Notes: a model not told the origin generated them from the sequence alone. A stretch of 7,608 nucleotides of DNA from an uncultured Clostridium sp. (GCA_934755305.1 CAKVLD010000100.1:1-7608), one strand, 5' to 3'; positions 1 through 5,473 are shown, counted from the stretch's first letter. A program made the numbers and translations.

Positions 1-2
1 AT

Positions 3-212
3 AGTGGACTTAACTATCTTACTCCTAATAGCAGACATAATGGCGAGAGTGAAGAAATAATGAAAAATAGAATTAAAGTATATGAAGCAGCAAGAGCATT
101 GAATCCATTAAGATTTAAAAAGGGAATAAGAAATTGGTCCGTACCTGATAAGGTAGCATTAAATCCAACAGATGAAGTTAAAAAGAAAATTAAAAATGAA
201 GCTATATTATAA
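3..212 (+). CDS. IS3-family transposase (OrfB), C-terminal end, cut by window edge
   Basis: The frame is open from the left edge to a TAA at 210-212 and gives 69 residues. It begins SGLNYLTPNSRHNG and continues through a basic helix (MKNRIKVYEAARALNP) to NWSVPDKVALNP. This order (short LTP..RH.G segment, helix of the type R...Y..A...NP.RF, then W...P..V.LNP) is what I know from the end of IS3-family OrfB transposases, after the last acidic residue of the DDE catalytic core. The catalytic core lies outside the window, so whether the gene is intact cannot be told. No terminal inverted repeat could be recognised in the bases after the stop, where an IS3 end would be expected. A second transposase tail begins only about 70 bases downstream, so the element may be truncated. 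The family call is from remembered motif pattern only. Confidence 0.7.
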   Translation, partial: SGLNYLTPNSRHNGESEEIMKNRIKVYEAARALNPLRFKKGIRNWSVPDKVALNPTDEVKKKIKNEAIL

Positions 213-282
213 CTCAGGATTAATATAAACCTTTCAGTTAAATAATTGAAAATATAGAAATAATTAAAAATATACGATGTAA

Positions 283-585
283 TTCCGAGAAGTTTTTGCG
301 ACAAATTTCTTGACAACTACCGAAATTGTTGAAAGACTCAATCGTACCTTCAAATCATCATATCGTGTTACTTGCGGATATGGAAGTGATGAAGGTGCTG
401 TTTACAGTTTTGCACTTTGGGTAGCTTATTACAATTTTTTAAGACCTCATCCATATAGCTATTTAAGACCACTCAATGAACTTGACGAATTTGATGGTAT
501 TGATAATATGCCTGCTAAATGGCAAATACTAATTAACCTAGGTCAACAAGTCATCTTGAATCTTCAAGACAAAAACATATCTTAA
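283..585 (+). pseudogene. DDE-type transposase remnant, C-terminal part only
   Basis: An in-frame TAA at 280-282 opens a frame that runs to TAA at 583-585. The recognisable part starts near 310 with TTEIVERLNRTFKSSYR and continues with GYGSDEGA, WVAYYNFLRPH and a tail rich in NMPAKW and LGQQVILNLQ. The block ERLNRTFK...YYNFLRPH is the end of an integrase-like (rve/IS240-type) DDE transposase, just after the catalytic glutamate. The catalytic aspartates and the DNA-binding N-terminus are missing, so this is about a quarter of a normal transposase. TTG at 310-312 could be read as a start, but there is no ribosome binding site and the homology does not begin at a natural N-terminus. I therefore treat the piece as a dead fragment. 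Its reading frame is clean to the stop, so the truncation may be fairly recent or passive. Confidence 0.7.
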
Positions 586-792
586 CATTCAATAAAAGTA
601 AATATTTGTTTTTTACCTCCGCTCCGAAGGCCTATTTGTTGTGTCTAAAATTAAATCAATTTTGATAGTTTATCATCTATTTAATAAAATAAAGTATCAT
701 TTATTTCTACCTTATTTTTTCATAGCCAACTTTACACTATCTTTATTTCATTTGTATTTTTTCTTTGGAGACGTATTCCTTTCCATGAACTT

Positions 793-821
793 ATTATATT
801 ACCACAATATTCTAATGTAAA
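793..821 (-). promoter_or_regulatory. Orphan vegetative-type promoter facing left
   Basis: Read on the minus strand, TTTACA (816-821) is followed after exactly 17 bases by a perfect TATAAT (793-798). This is one of the best matches to a housekeeping sigma-factor promoter in the window. The predicted transcript starts near 786 and runs into a stretch with only very short reading frames, so the promoter serves either an unannotated small RNA or a gene that has been lost. Confidence 0.4.
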
Positions 822-916
822 TAAGAATTGGTATATTAGTTTAATGTTTTTTTTGAGCTTTTAAGCCTTATTTCCCAACTTTTTATTTGTCTTTTATTAT
901 AATCTCCCCTTTGAAA

Positions 917-933
917 ATGTATACAGTATACAT
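917..933. promoter_or_regulatory. Perfect palindrome, operator-like
   Basis: ATGTATAC-A-GTATACAT is an exact 8-1-8 inverted repeat. GTATAC-centred palindromes of this size are typical binding sites of dimeric repressors, for example in the GntR group, but the regulator is not known here. On the minus strand the site is followed by AAGGGGAG, a good Shine-Dalgarno sequence, with no start codon after it. That suggests the control region of a gene whose body has decayed. Confidence 0.4.
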
Positions 934-1044
934 CTACTTTTATAGATATATCTTAAATTCTATTTTATATATATAATCATATTGTTCTAAATAAAAAAAT
1001 CCAATTTCAATTTGATCAAAAGTTACATTTTTTATGCCAATTAC

Positions 1045-1085
1045 AAAAAAGAGAGTCTTTCTTCAATAACCGAAAAACCCTCTTT
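1045..1085 (-). terminator. Rho-independent terminator of the isomerase-like gene
   Basis: On the minus strand a 14-bp stem (arms 1072-1085 and 1048-1061, with two G-U pairs) closes a loop of about 10 bases. It is followed by a run of six U residues, three of them within the stem foot. It begins about 20 bases after the stop codon at 1107, the expected place for the end of that transcript. Confidence 0.8.
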
Positions 1086-1106
1086 AATATTTAATAATAA
1101 ATTTAG

Positions 1107-1942
1107 CTAAATTCTTTCATACATTTCTTCTATAAATTTAACACTTCCAGCTAAATCCTTAGGACTTGTCCCCTCTAGTATTATATCTATATGTGGCTTT
1201 CTTTCCTTTAAAATCTTAAGTAATAAAGGATAATTAAATTGCCCAGTTCCCACTGGAACTTGCTTAACCTTACCATCTTCAATCACAAAATCTTTTGCAT
1301 GAATAACTACTATTCTATCTCCATACAAATCAAATACTTTATTAATTATTTCATCTTGTTTCATATAATTATCATCTGTTAAAAAATTAAACGGATCAAA
1401 AATCGCTTGAAGATTATTAGAGTTTACATCATCTAAGGCTCTTCTTACCTTTTCTGGTGTACTAAGAACATGTCTTGCAACACCTTCTATACCTACCATA
1501 ACTCCAAATTTTTCTGCTTCTGCAACCATTTCTTTTAGTGATTTTAAACACCTTTCATATGCTTCTTCTGTATGATTTTCAGGTCCATCAACATACTCTT
1601 CATTTAAAGCTCCTGTTTCTGTACCAATTAAACTACATCCTAAATCTCTTGCAAAACGTACATTCGCTTTAAAATAATCTATTAATTTTTTAACTCTTCA
1701 TCATTTGGATGTGACATATTTATATAACAACCTAATAAACTTACATTTACATTATGTTTTGCAAAGGTTTCTTTAATATGTCTAGCTAAACCTGGTGTTA
1801 ATGTTTCCTTTGTAACTTTGAATTCAATAATAGATTTTTTTAATGCAAGTTGTACATTCCTTATTCCTGCTTCTTCCATATGAAATGCTAAATCTTCTAA
1901 ATTATATCTCCCTACATCATGTCCTCTTACTCCAATTCTCAT
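1107..1942 (-). pseudogene. Sugar phosphate isomerase/epimerase-like TIM-barrel protein, frameshifted
   Basis: Two minus-strand frames together encode one protein of the AP-endonuclease-2/xylose-isomerase-like TIM-barrel family, which isomerises or epimerises sugars or sugar phosphates with a divalent metal. The first frame starts at ATG 1942 (MRIGVRGHDVG), with AAAGGAG at 1950-1956 upstream, and stops at 1682 after 86 residues. The second frame carries on at once as LIDYFKANVRFARDLG and runs to 1107. Joined by -1 slippage the product would be 278 residues, a normal family length. The probable metal ligands are all in the second part: Glu of GTETG, Asp of FDPFN, His of HAKDF and Glu of ILEG. 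The break lies in a run of six A (minus strand; 1686-1691) where seven would restore the frame. It could be a recent mutation, a sequencing error or, less likely, ribosomal slippage. Substrate cannot be named. The gene stands alone between its own promoter and terminator. Confidence 0.75.
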
Positions 1943-1983
1943 GTTAAATCTCCTTTTTTGTAAAATTTTAACTTTATATAAAT

Positions 1984-2010
1984 ATTATACCTTAATATAT
2001 AATCTTTCAA
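1984..2010 (-). promoter_or_regulatory. Promoter of the isomerase-like gene
   Basis: On the minus strand TTGAAA (2005-2010) precedes TATAAT (1984-1989) with a 15-base spacer, shorter than the usual 17. The predicted start lies about 35 bases before the start codon. In such AT-rich DNA a -10 match alone is weak evidence, but the position and orientation fit. Confidence 0.45.
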
Positions 2011-2198
2011 CATTTTTATACAAAACATATATATTTTACATGAGATAACTACATAATATAGAAATACATATTACAAAACAGATTTTTTTAATTCATTATT
2101 AAATTAATTCGGGACATTCTTTTCATCCATACTTTCTATAAAATAAACAAAAATGTATTTATATACAAATTAGTTTTAGTAAACTTTATTTATTATGT
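2011..2198. other. Intergenic stretch with no supported gene
   Basis: AT-rich sequence between the isomerase promoter and the esterase terminator. A short minus-strand frame ending FIESMDEKNVPN at about 2108 looks faintly protein-like, but it is under 20 codons after the preceding stop and has no start context. I do not call a gene. Confidence 0.4.
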
Positions 2199-2225
2199 AA
2201 AAAAGGTTACTATATTATAGCAACC
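2199..2225 (-). terminator. Rho-independent terminator of the esterase gene
   Basis: On the minus strand the arms at 2216-2225 and 2205-2214 form a 10-bp stem around a very tight one-base centre. The stem includes one G-U pair that would be an A-C mismatch on the other strand. It is followed by six U (2199-2204). Because the wobble pair works only in the leftward RNA, the element is assigned to the esterase transcript. The six-copy AT repeat lies between it and the stop codon. Confidence 0.7.
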
Positions 2226-2232
2226 AAAAAAT

Positions 2233-2280
2233 ATATATTTATATATTTATATATTTATATATTTATATATTTATATATTT
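2233..2280. repeat. Tandem repeat, six exact copies of ATATATTT
   Basis: Six head-to-tail identical 8-bp units fill 48 bases. The array ends one base from the esterase stop codon (TAA, 2282-2284) and lies in its 3' untranslated region, upstream of the terminator. Perfect identity of all copies suggests recent expansion by replication slippage. Confidence 0.95.
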
Positions 2281-2281
2281 T

Positions 2282-3172
2282 TTACTTTTTGAAAACATCT
2301 CTTATAAAAACTCCCATTTCCTTCCAAGCAGCTTTAGATTCCCTTAAAGTTGGCAATAACAATTGAAAATCATGTGACATTTCTTTATAGGTAGTTTGTG
2401 TAACACGCACTCCTGATTTTCTTGCTTTTTTAGCAACTTCTAAAGAGTCATCTAGTAAAATCTCATAGGAACCTACTTGAATCAATAAATTAGGAAATCC
2501 CTTAAAATCACCATAATAAGGAGATACATAAGAATCTTTTTTATTTGCATCTTTAGCATAAGTACTATCTTTAACTTCTTTTCTCATATTAAGAGCATTT
2601 ACACCTAATACCAAATCCTTATATTTATTTTTCTTTCTTGAAAATGGATTATTATCTATATCAGCCCATGGAGAAAGTAAAATGACACCTTTAGGTAATG
2701 GTAACTTTTTATCTCTTAAATACAATGTGGTAGATAAGGCCAAATTCCCACCTGCAGAATCCCCAATAATTAAAATATCATCATTTTTATGACCTTGAGC
2801 TAATATCCATTTATATACTTTTACAGAATCCTCTAGCGCACTAGGAAATAAATTATCAGGCGCTATTCTATAATCTATTGAATATACCTCTGCTCCTTCT
2901 GCTATATTGGAGTATTGTACTGCTGCTTCCCTATAACAATCTATAAACGCAAGTATATAAGCTCCTCCATGTAATTGAACTATAACTTTATCTGTTTTCT
3001 TCACTTCGGGTATTAGGTGTTCTACCTCTACCCCTTCAACTTCAATTTTTTCTAGTTTATATCCTTTAGGTGCTGACCATTCTGACGGAATCTTTTTGCC
3101 TTCTGGAACTGAGTTTATTGTATCAATCACTGGTTTCAACATTCTTTTTATCTTTTTTTGTTTTCTATTCAT
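2282..3172 (-). CDS. Alpha/beta hydrolase, HSL-type esterase/lipase
   Basis: A 296-residue serine hydrolase of the alpha/beta-hydrolase-3 (hormone-sensitive-lipase) family, expected to cleave carboxyl esters of short or medium acyl chains. From the chosen start, the oxyanion-hole motif HGGAY is near residue 68. The nucleophile elbow GDSAGGN has its Ser near 139, and the acid is probably the Asp of EILLDDS near 241. The catalytic His is in MSHDF near 267, where many relatives have HGF. No signal peptide or membrane segment is visible, so it should be cytoplasmic. An upstream in-frame ATG (3190) would add MKVRGI, but the Shine-Dalgarno sequence GTGAGGGG lies inside that extension and is placed correctly for ATG 3172, which I prefer. 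The gene is a single-gene unit with its own promoter and terminator, divergent from the lipoprotein gene. The natural substrate is unknown. Confidence 0.9.
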   Translation of the reverse strand: MNRKQKKIKRMLKPVIDTINSVPEGKKIPSEWSAPKGYKLEKIEVEGVEVEHLIPEVKKTDKVIVQLHGGAYILAFIDCYREAAVQYSNIAEGAEVYSIDYRIAPDNLFPSALEDSVKVYKWILAQGHKNDDILIIGDSAGGNLALSTTLYLRDKKLPLPKGVILLSPWADIDNNPFSRKKNKYKDLVLGVNALNMRKEVKDSTYAKDANKKDSYVSPYYGDFKGFPNLLIQVGSYEILLDDSLEVAKKARKSGVRVTQTTYKEMSHDFQLLLPTLRESKAAWKEMGVFIRDVFKK

Positions 3173-3220
3173 AATACCCCTCACTTTCATAAAATAAATC
3201 TAAATTATATGTTTTTTTTT

Positions 3221-3249
3221 ATTATACCAACCCATTAATTTTTTTACAA
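3221..3249 (-). promoter_or_regulatory. Promoter of the esterase gene
   Basis: Minus-strand TTGTAA (3244-3249), a 17-base spacer and a perfect TATAAT (3221-3226). The predicted start is about 40 bases before the start codon at 3172. Good consensus and spacing make this one of the more secure promoter calls here. Confidence 0.6.
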
Positions 3250-3377
3250 TTTAATTTATTTTATACATTTTTTGCTATACGTCATAATATATCTTTTTTT
3301 ATCCTTTTCTATCTGATATTTTCATACAATAACACCATATCCAATATCAATCTATAAAAAAAGTATTATTTTTTTTT

Positions 3378-3392
3378 AATATCAATGATATT
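3378..3392. promoter_or_regulatory. Perfect palindrome upstream of the lipoprotein promoter
   Basis: AATATCA-A-TGATATT is an exact 7-1-7 inverted repeat ending three bases before the -35 element of the rightward promoter at 3395. The partial motif AATATCAA recurs nearby, in AATATCAATC near 3343 and AAATATCAAATC near 3453. Position suggests an operator or activator site for the lipoprotein gene. In DNA this AT-rich a chance palindrome is possible. Confidence 0.3.
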
Positions 3393-3394
3393 TT

Positions 3395-3423
3395 TTGTCA
3401 ATATTTTTTAAAATCTATATCAT
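3395..3423 (+). promoter_or_regulatory. Promoter of the MBL lipoprotein gene
   Basis: TTGTCA (3395-3400), a 17-base spacer and TATCAT (3418-3423), each five of six to consensus. It predicts a 5' untranslated leader of about 100 bases before the gene at 3530. The leader is almost pure A/T and has no clear structured element. The whole divergent gap 3173-3529 holds only this promoter, the esterase promoter and the palindrome between them. Confidence 0.5.
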
Positions 3424-3529
3424 TTTAATTTTTATATATTTTATTTTTATATAAATATCAAATCTAGTTTTTTATATATTTTTATCTTAAAATATACTTA
3501 CAATATTATTTTGTGAAGGAGATTTAATT

Positions 3530-4387
3530 ATGAGAAAACTTCTACTTTTATTAATACTAATATTTTTTACCTTTTCAGCTTGTTCTATAGATAGTAACAA
3601 TTCAGCAAATACTGATATCAATTATACCTCCCCATCCAACAACTTAAAACTAACCGTCTTTAATGCAGGAAAAGCTGACGCAATGCTTATTACTATTAAT
3701 GATAAAAATATAATAATTGACACTGGTGAAAAAGGTGAAGGAACAATTTTACTTAACTACTTAAAAGAAAATAATATCTCCATTATAGATTATTTAATTA
3801 TTACTCATTTTGATAAGGATCATGTAGGTGGTGCAGCAAAAATTATTAATAATATAAAAGTCTCAAATGTAATACAACCTAATTACACATCAACTAGCAA
3901 AGCATTCTCAAACTACGAAGATGCCTTAGAAAAAGCTAAAATCACACCTACTTCATTAGAGTCTGATATAAGTTTCACTATAGCCAATGCTACCTTTTCT
4001 ATATATCCTGCAAAAAAAACTTCATATAGTATTGATTCAGATTCAATAGATAATTATATGTCTTTAGTTATAGATATTGTTCATGAAAAAAATAGATTTC
4101 TATTAGCAGGAGATGCAATAAAAAACAGACTACAAGAATTAATAGATATGGATAATATTAATTCTACATTTTTAAAAATACCTCATCATGGTAAATACGA
4201 AGAGTTAACCCAAATATTTCTAGAAAAGGTACATCCCGCTTACGCAGCTATTACTTGTTCCAAAGAAAAACCTGCTGACAAAAAGACATTAGAAATATTA
4301 AATAATTTAAAAACCCAAACTTATTTAACCACTGATGGAGATATAACTGTTATAAGCAATGGGTCTTCTATAAAAGTAACTCAATAG
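3530..4387 (+). CDS. ComEC-like metallo-beta-lactamase-fold lipoprotein
   Basis: A 285-residue secreted lipoprotein carrying a metallo-beta-lactamase domain of the ComEC/Rec2 C-terminal type. Residues 1-18 are a short signal peptide (MRKLLLLLILIFFTFSAC) with a lipobox at FSAC, so Cys18 should be lipidated and the domain should sit outside the membrane. A low-complexity linker follows to about residue 37. The metal site is the motif THFDKDHVGG (His93, Asp95, Asp97, His98) plus Asp195 of LLAGDA and His219/220 of IPHHG. In ComEC proteins this domain is thought to act as a nuclease on incoming DNA. Stand-alone versions may be phosphodiesterases, and the substrate here is unknown. The DNA-channel membrane part of ComEC is absent. 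AAGGAG at 3516-3521 fixes the start. The hairpin at 4402-4444 follows the stop and may end or process the transcript. Confidence 0.88.
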   Translation: MRKLLLLLILIFFTFSACSIDSNNSANTDINYTSPSNNLKLTVFNAGKADAMLITINDKNIIIDTGEKGEGTILLNYLKENNISIIDYLIITHFDKDHVGGAAKIINNIKVSNVIQPNYTSTSKAFSNYEDALEKAKITPTSLESDISFTIANATFSIYPAKKTSYSIDSDSIDNYMSLVIDIVHEKNRFLLAGDAIKNRLQELIDMDNINSTFLKIPHHGKYEELTQIFLEKVHPAYAAITCSKEKPADKKTLEILNNLKTQTYLTTDGDITVISNGSSIKVTQ

Positions 4388-4401
4388 ACAAGACAATAAC
4401 C

Positions 4402-4444
4402 AAATTGATTATTTATGAATATAATATTTATAAATAATCAATTT
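4402..4444 (+). repeat. Near-perfect 43-nt hairpin between two genes
   Basis: The arms 4402-4416 and 4430-4444 are exact 15-bp reverse complements. Pairing continues inward through one G-U and four more pairs to a three-base TAA loop, giving about 20 bp in total. The hairpin begins 15 bases after the stop at 4387 and ends one base before the TAGGAG ribosome binding sequence of the next gene. It is followed by only four U, counting the stem foot, so it would be a weak terminator. It could instead act as a transcript stabiliser, a processing site, or an element tuning translation of the proline-rich gene. Confidence 0.85.
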
Positions 4445-4459
4445 TAGGAGTCCCTATCT

Positions 4460-4714
4460 ATGTTACTAGATAATTCCGAACTAATAAACTATTCAAGTTC
4501 TAAGAATAACACAAGACAACCTTTCCCTATTCCTTTTGTACCTATACCTTTTGGTCCTGTTTTTGTTCCACCTATTTTTGGATTTCCACCAGTAGTAGGC
4601 TATCCGCCACCACGACCTCATCCAAATAGAGAAATTAGTCCTAAATTGTCTACAGAAAATTATACAATCTGTTATATTCCTATTGTGCTAAACAAAAATA
4701 ATATAGAAAAATAA
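4460..4714 (+). CDS. Small proline-rich protein of unknown function
   Basis: An 84-residue protein that I do not recognise. ATG 4460 follows AGGAG (4446-4450) with a nine-base gap, so expression is believable. Residues 1-20 are polar (MLLDNSELINYSSSKNNTRQ). Residues 21-55 hold 15 prolines alternating with Phe, Ile, Val and Gly (PFPIPFVPIPFGPVFVPP, then GYPPPRPHPN). The last 29 residues are an ordinary mixed tail with one Cys (71). No signal peptide or transmembrane helix is seen, since prolines would break a helix. The aromatic proline repeat resembles low-complexity segments of surface or spore-coat proteins, but that is only resemblance. It lies downstream of the MBL lipoprotein in the same direction, separated by the 43-nt hairpin, and may be co-transcribed with it. 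Confidence 0.65.
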   Translation: MLLDNSELINYSSSKNNTRQPFPIPFVPIPFGPVFVPPIFGFPPVVGYPPPRPHPNREISPKLSTENYTICYIPIVLNKNNIEK

Positions 4715-4732
4715 ACTTAATTCTAATTACTC

Positions 4733-4761
4733 TAGACTTTTTTATATAAAATATGTAATAT
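4733..4761 (+). promoter_or_regulatory. Possible promoter of the dCMP deaminase gene
   Basis: TAGACT (4733-4738) and TAATAT (4756-4761) are separated by 17 bases, each four of six to consensus. A perfect TATAAT also occurs at 4771-4776 but has no -35 match at the right distance. The call is tentative. Confidence 0.3.
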
Positions 4762-4789
4762 GTATATTAATATAATCGTATATTAATAT
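4762..4789. repeat. Two direct copies of GTATATTAATAT
   Basis: Exact 12-base copies at 4762-4773 and 4778-4789, 16 bases apart start to start. Each contains the perfect palindrome ATATTAATAT. They lie just before the ribosome binding site of the dCMP deaminase gene and overlap its probable transcription start, where a pair of repressor sites could sit. Confidence 0.5.
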
Positions 4790-4809
4790 TAAAAGTCGGA
4801 GGAATATAT

Positions 4810-5229
4810 ATGAGAGGTTCATGGGAAGAATATTTTATGGACATTGCTGAAAATATAGCTAAAAGAGGAACATGCGATAGAGCCTTTGTAGGCGCTGTCA
4901 TTGTCAATTCAGATAACAGAATAGTTAGCACAGGTTATAATGGAAGCATTTCAGGTGATGAACATTGTATAGATACCGAACATAAGATGAGAGATGGACA
5001 CTGCATAAGAACTATTCATGCTGAGCAAAACGCCCTTTATTATTGTGCAAAAGAGGGCATAAAAGTAAAGGACTGTAGTATATATGTAACTCACTTTCCC
5101 TGTTTAAATTGTACTAAAGCATTAATTCAATCTGGAATAAAACATATATATTATAAAAACGATTATAGAATAGATGACTATGCAATTGAACTTTTAAATT
5201 TAGCAAAAGTTTCTCATACTAAATTATAA
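4810..5229 (+). CDS. Zinc-dependent dCMP deaminase (ComEB-type)
   Basis: A 139-residue cytosolic deaminase of the CMP/dCMP family. It should convert dCMP to dUMP, which feeds thymidylate synthesis, and is normally controlled by dCTP and dTTP. The catalytic zinc motif is complete: HAEQNAL with His70 and the proton-shuttle Glu72, then PCLNC with Cys98 and Cys101. RGTCDRAFVGAVIV and TGYNG are the usual nucleotide-side segments. Extra Cys and His residues (Cys22, His52, Cys53, His64, Cys65) could hold the second, structural zinc known in dCMP deaminases. Length is typical. GGAGG at 4798-4802, seven bases before the ATG, fixes the start. In Bacillus the homologous gene comEB lies between comEA and comEC. 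Here the neighbour two genes upstream has only a ComEC-like MBL domain, so I leave the symbol empty. It may have its own promoter. Confidence 0.92.
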   Translation: MRGSWEEYFMDIAENIAKRGTCDRAFVGAVIVNSDNRIVSTGYNGSISGDEHCIDTEHKMRDGHCIRTIHAEQNALYYCAKEGIKVKDCSIYVTHFPCLNCTKALIQSGIKHIYYKNDYRIDDYAIELLNLAKVSHTKL

Positions 5230-5237
5230 TTCTTATT

Positions 5238-5268
5238 AGGACTGTTATATTTTTAGCAGTCTTTTTTT
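5238..5268 (+). terminator. Rho-independent terminator of the dCMP deaminase gene
   Basis: The stem core GACTG (5240-5244) / CAGTC (5257-5261) is extended by A-U and G-U pairs on both sides to about ten pairs. It has a short A/U loop and is followed by seven U (5262-5268). It starts nine bases after the stop codon. Confidence 0.85.
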
Positions 5269-5275
5269 AGCCATA

Positions 5276-5346
5276 CAAAAGGTTCTAAAAGAAAAATAAT
5301 TCATTATAAAAATTCCATTTAATTATTTTTCTTTTTGGTTCTTTTG
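5276..5346. repeat. Long imperfect inverted repeat
   Basis: Arms 5276-5301 and 5321-5346 are complementary over 26 positions. They share a perfect 15-bp core (5287-5301 with 5321-5335) and a perfect 6-bp outer end (CAAAAG/CTTTTG), with a few mismatches and wobble pairs between. There is no U tail on either strand, so it is not a simple terminator. It overlaps the end of the decayed coding fragment. It could be a remnant of a small palindromic mobile element or a processing hairpin. Confidence 0.6.
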
Positions 5347-5473
5347 CGGCACTATAATTATTTTTAACGTATTTGCCATCTTGCATAACTGAAAGCCTGT
5401 AATATTCAGTATTCGCTATCAAAAAAATTTATAAATTCCTTTACGTTAAAAAAAAACTGAAAGAAACCCAGTT
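5285..5473 (-). pseudogene. Decayed coding fragment, family not recognised
   Basis: Two minus-strand frames join into a protein-like sequence. The first piece ends NVKEFINFFDSEY and stops at about 5410. The second (open 5285-5428) reads EYYRLSVMQDGKYVKNNYSAAKEPKRK and then a short tail to a TAG at 5285-5287. The junction contains an imperfect 7-bp duplication, GAATACT followed by GAATATT. Removing one copy would fuse the frames as DSEYYRLSV. Base composition in 5345-5410 is less AT-rich than the flanks, as expected for former coding DNA. There is no start codon with a ribosome binding site. I cannot name the family. The upstream piece overlaps the terminator at 5448-5490, so one of the two readings may be fortuitous there. 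Confidence 0.4.

Larger units (their letters stand above)
586..1044. other. Gene-less relic region with orphan control sequences
   Basis: No frame of useful length with a ribosome binding site is present on either strand. The stretch holds a small GC-rich island (616-630, CCTCCGCTCCGAAGG, able to form a 6-bp hairpin on the minus strand) that may mark the outer end of the preceding insertion element. It also holds a leftward promoter (793-821) and a perfect palindrome (917-933) beside a GGGGAG sequence on the minus strand at 904-909. The rest is AT-rich with frequent stops in all frames. I read it as decayed sequence between mobile-element scars and the isomerase transcription unit. Confidence 0.5.

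Noticed and set aside
14..316. A 100-residue minus-strand open frame, hydrophobic, opposite the transposase tails
   Set aside because: It lies antisense to two recognisable transposase fragments, has no ribosome binding site, and its hydrophobic look follows from A-rich coding DNA read backwards.
310..585. TTG 310 as the start of an independent small protein
   Set aside because: There is no ribosome binding site, and the sequence is plainly the interior and tail of a transposase.
616..630. GC-rich hairpin CCTCCGCTCCGAAGG as a terminator for the transposase fragment
   Set aside because: The stem pairs well only on the minus strand, where it is followed by A residues rather than U. On the plus strand it has a mismatch and no U tract.
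3173..3190. Upstream ATG that would lengthen the esterase by six residues
   Set aside because: The Shine-Dalgarno sequence GTGAGGGG lies within this extension and serves the ATG at 3172. Nothing like it precedes 3190.
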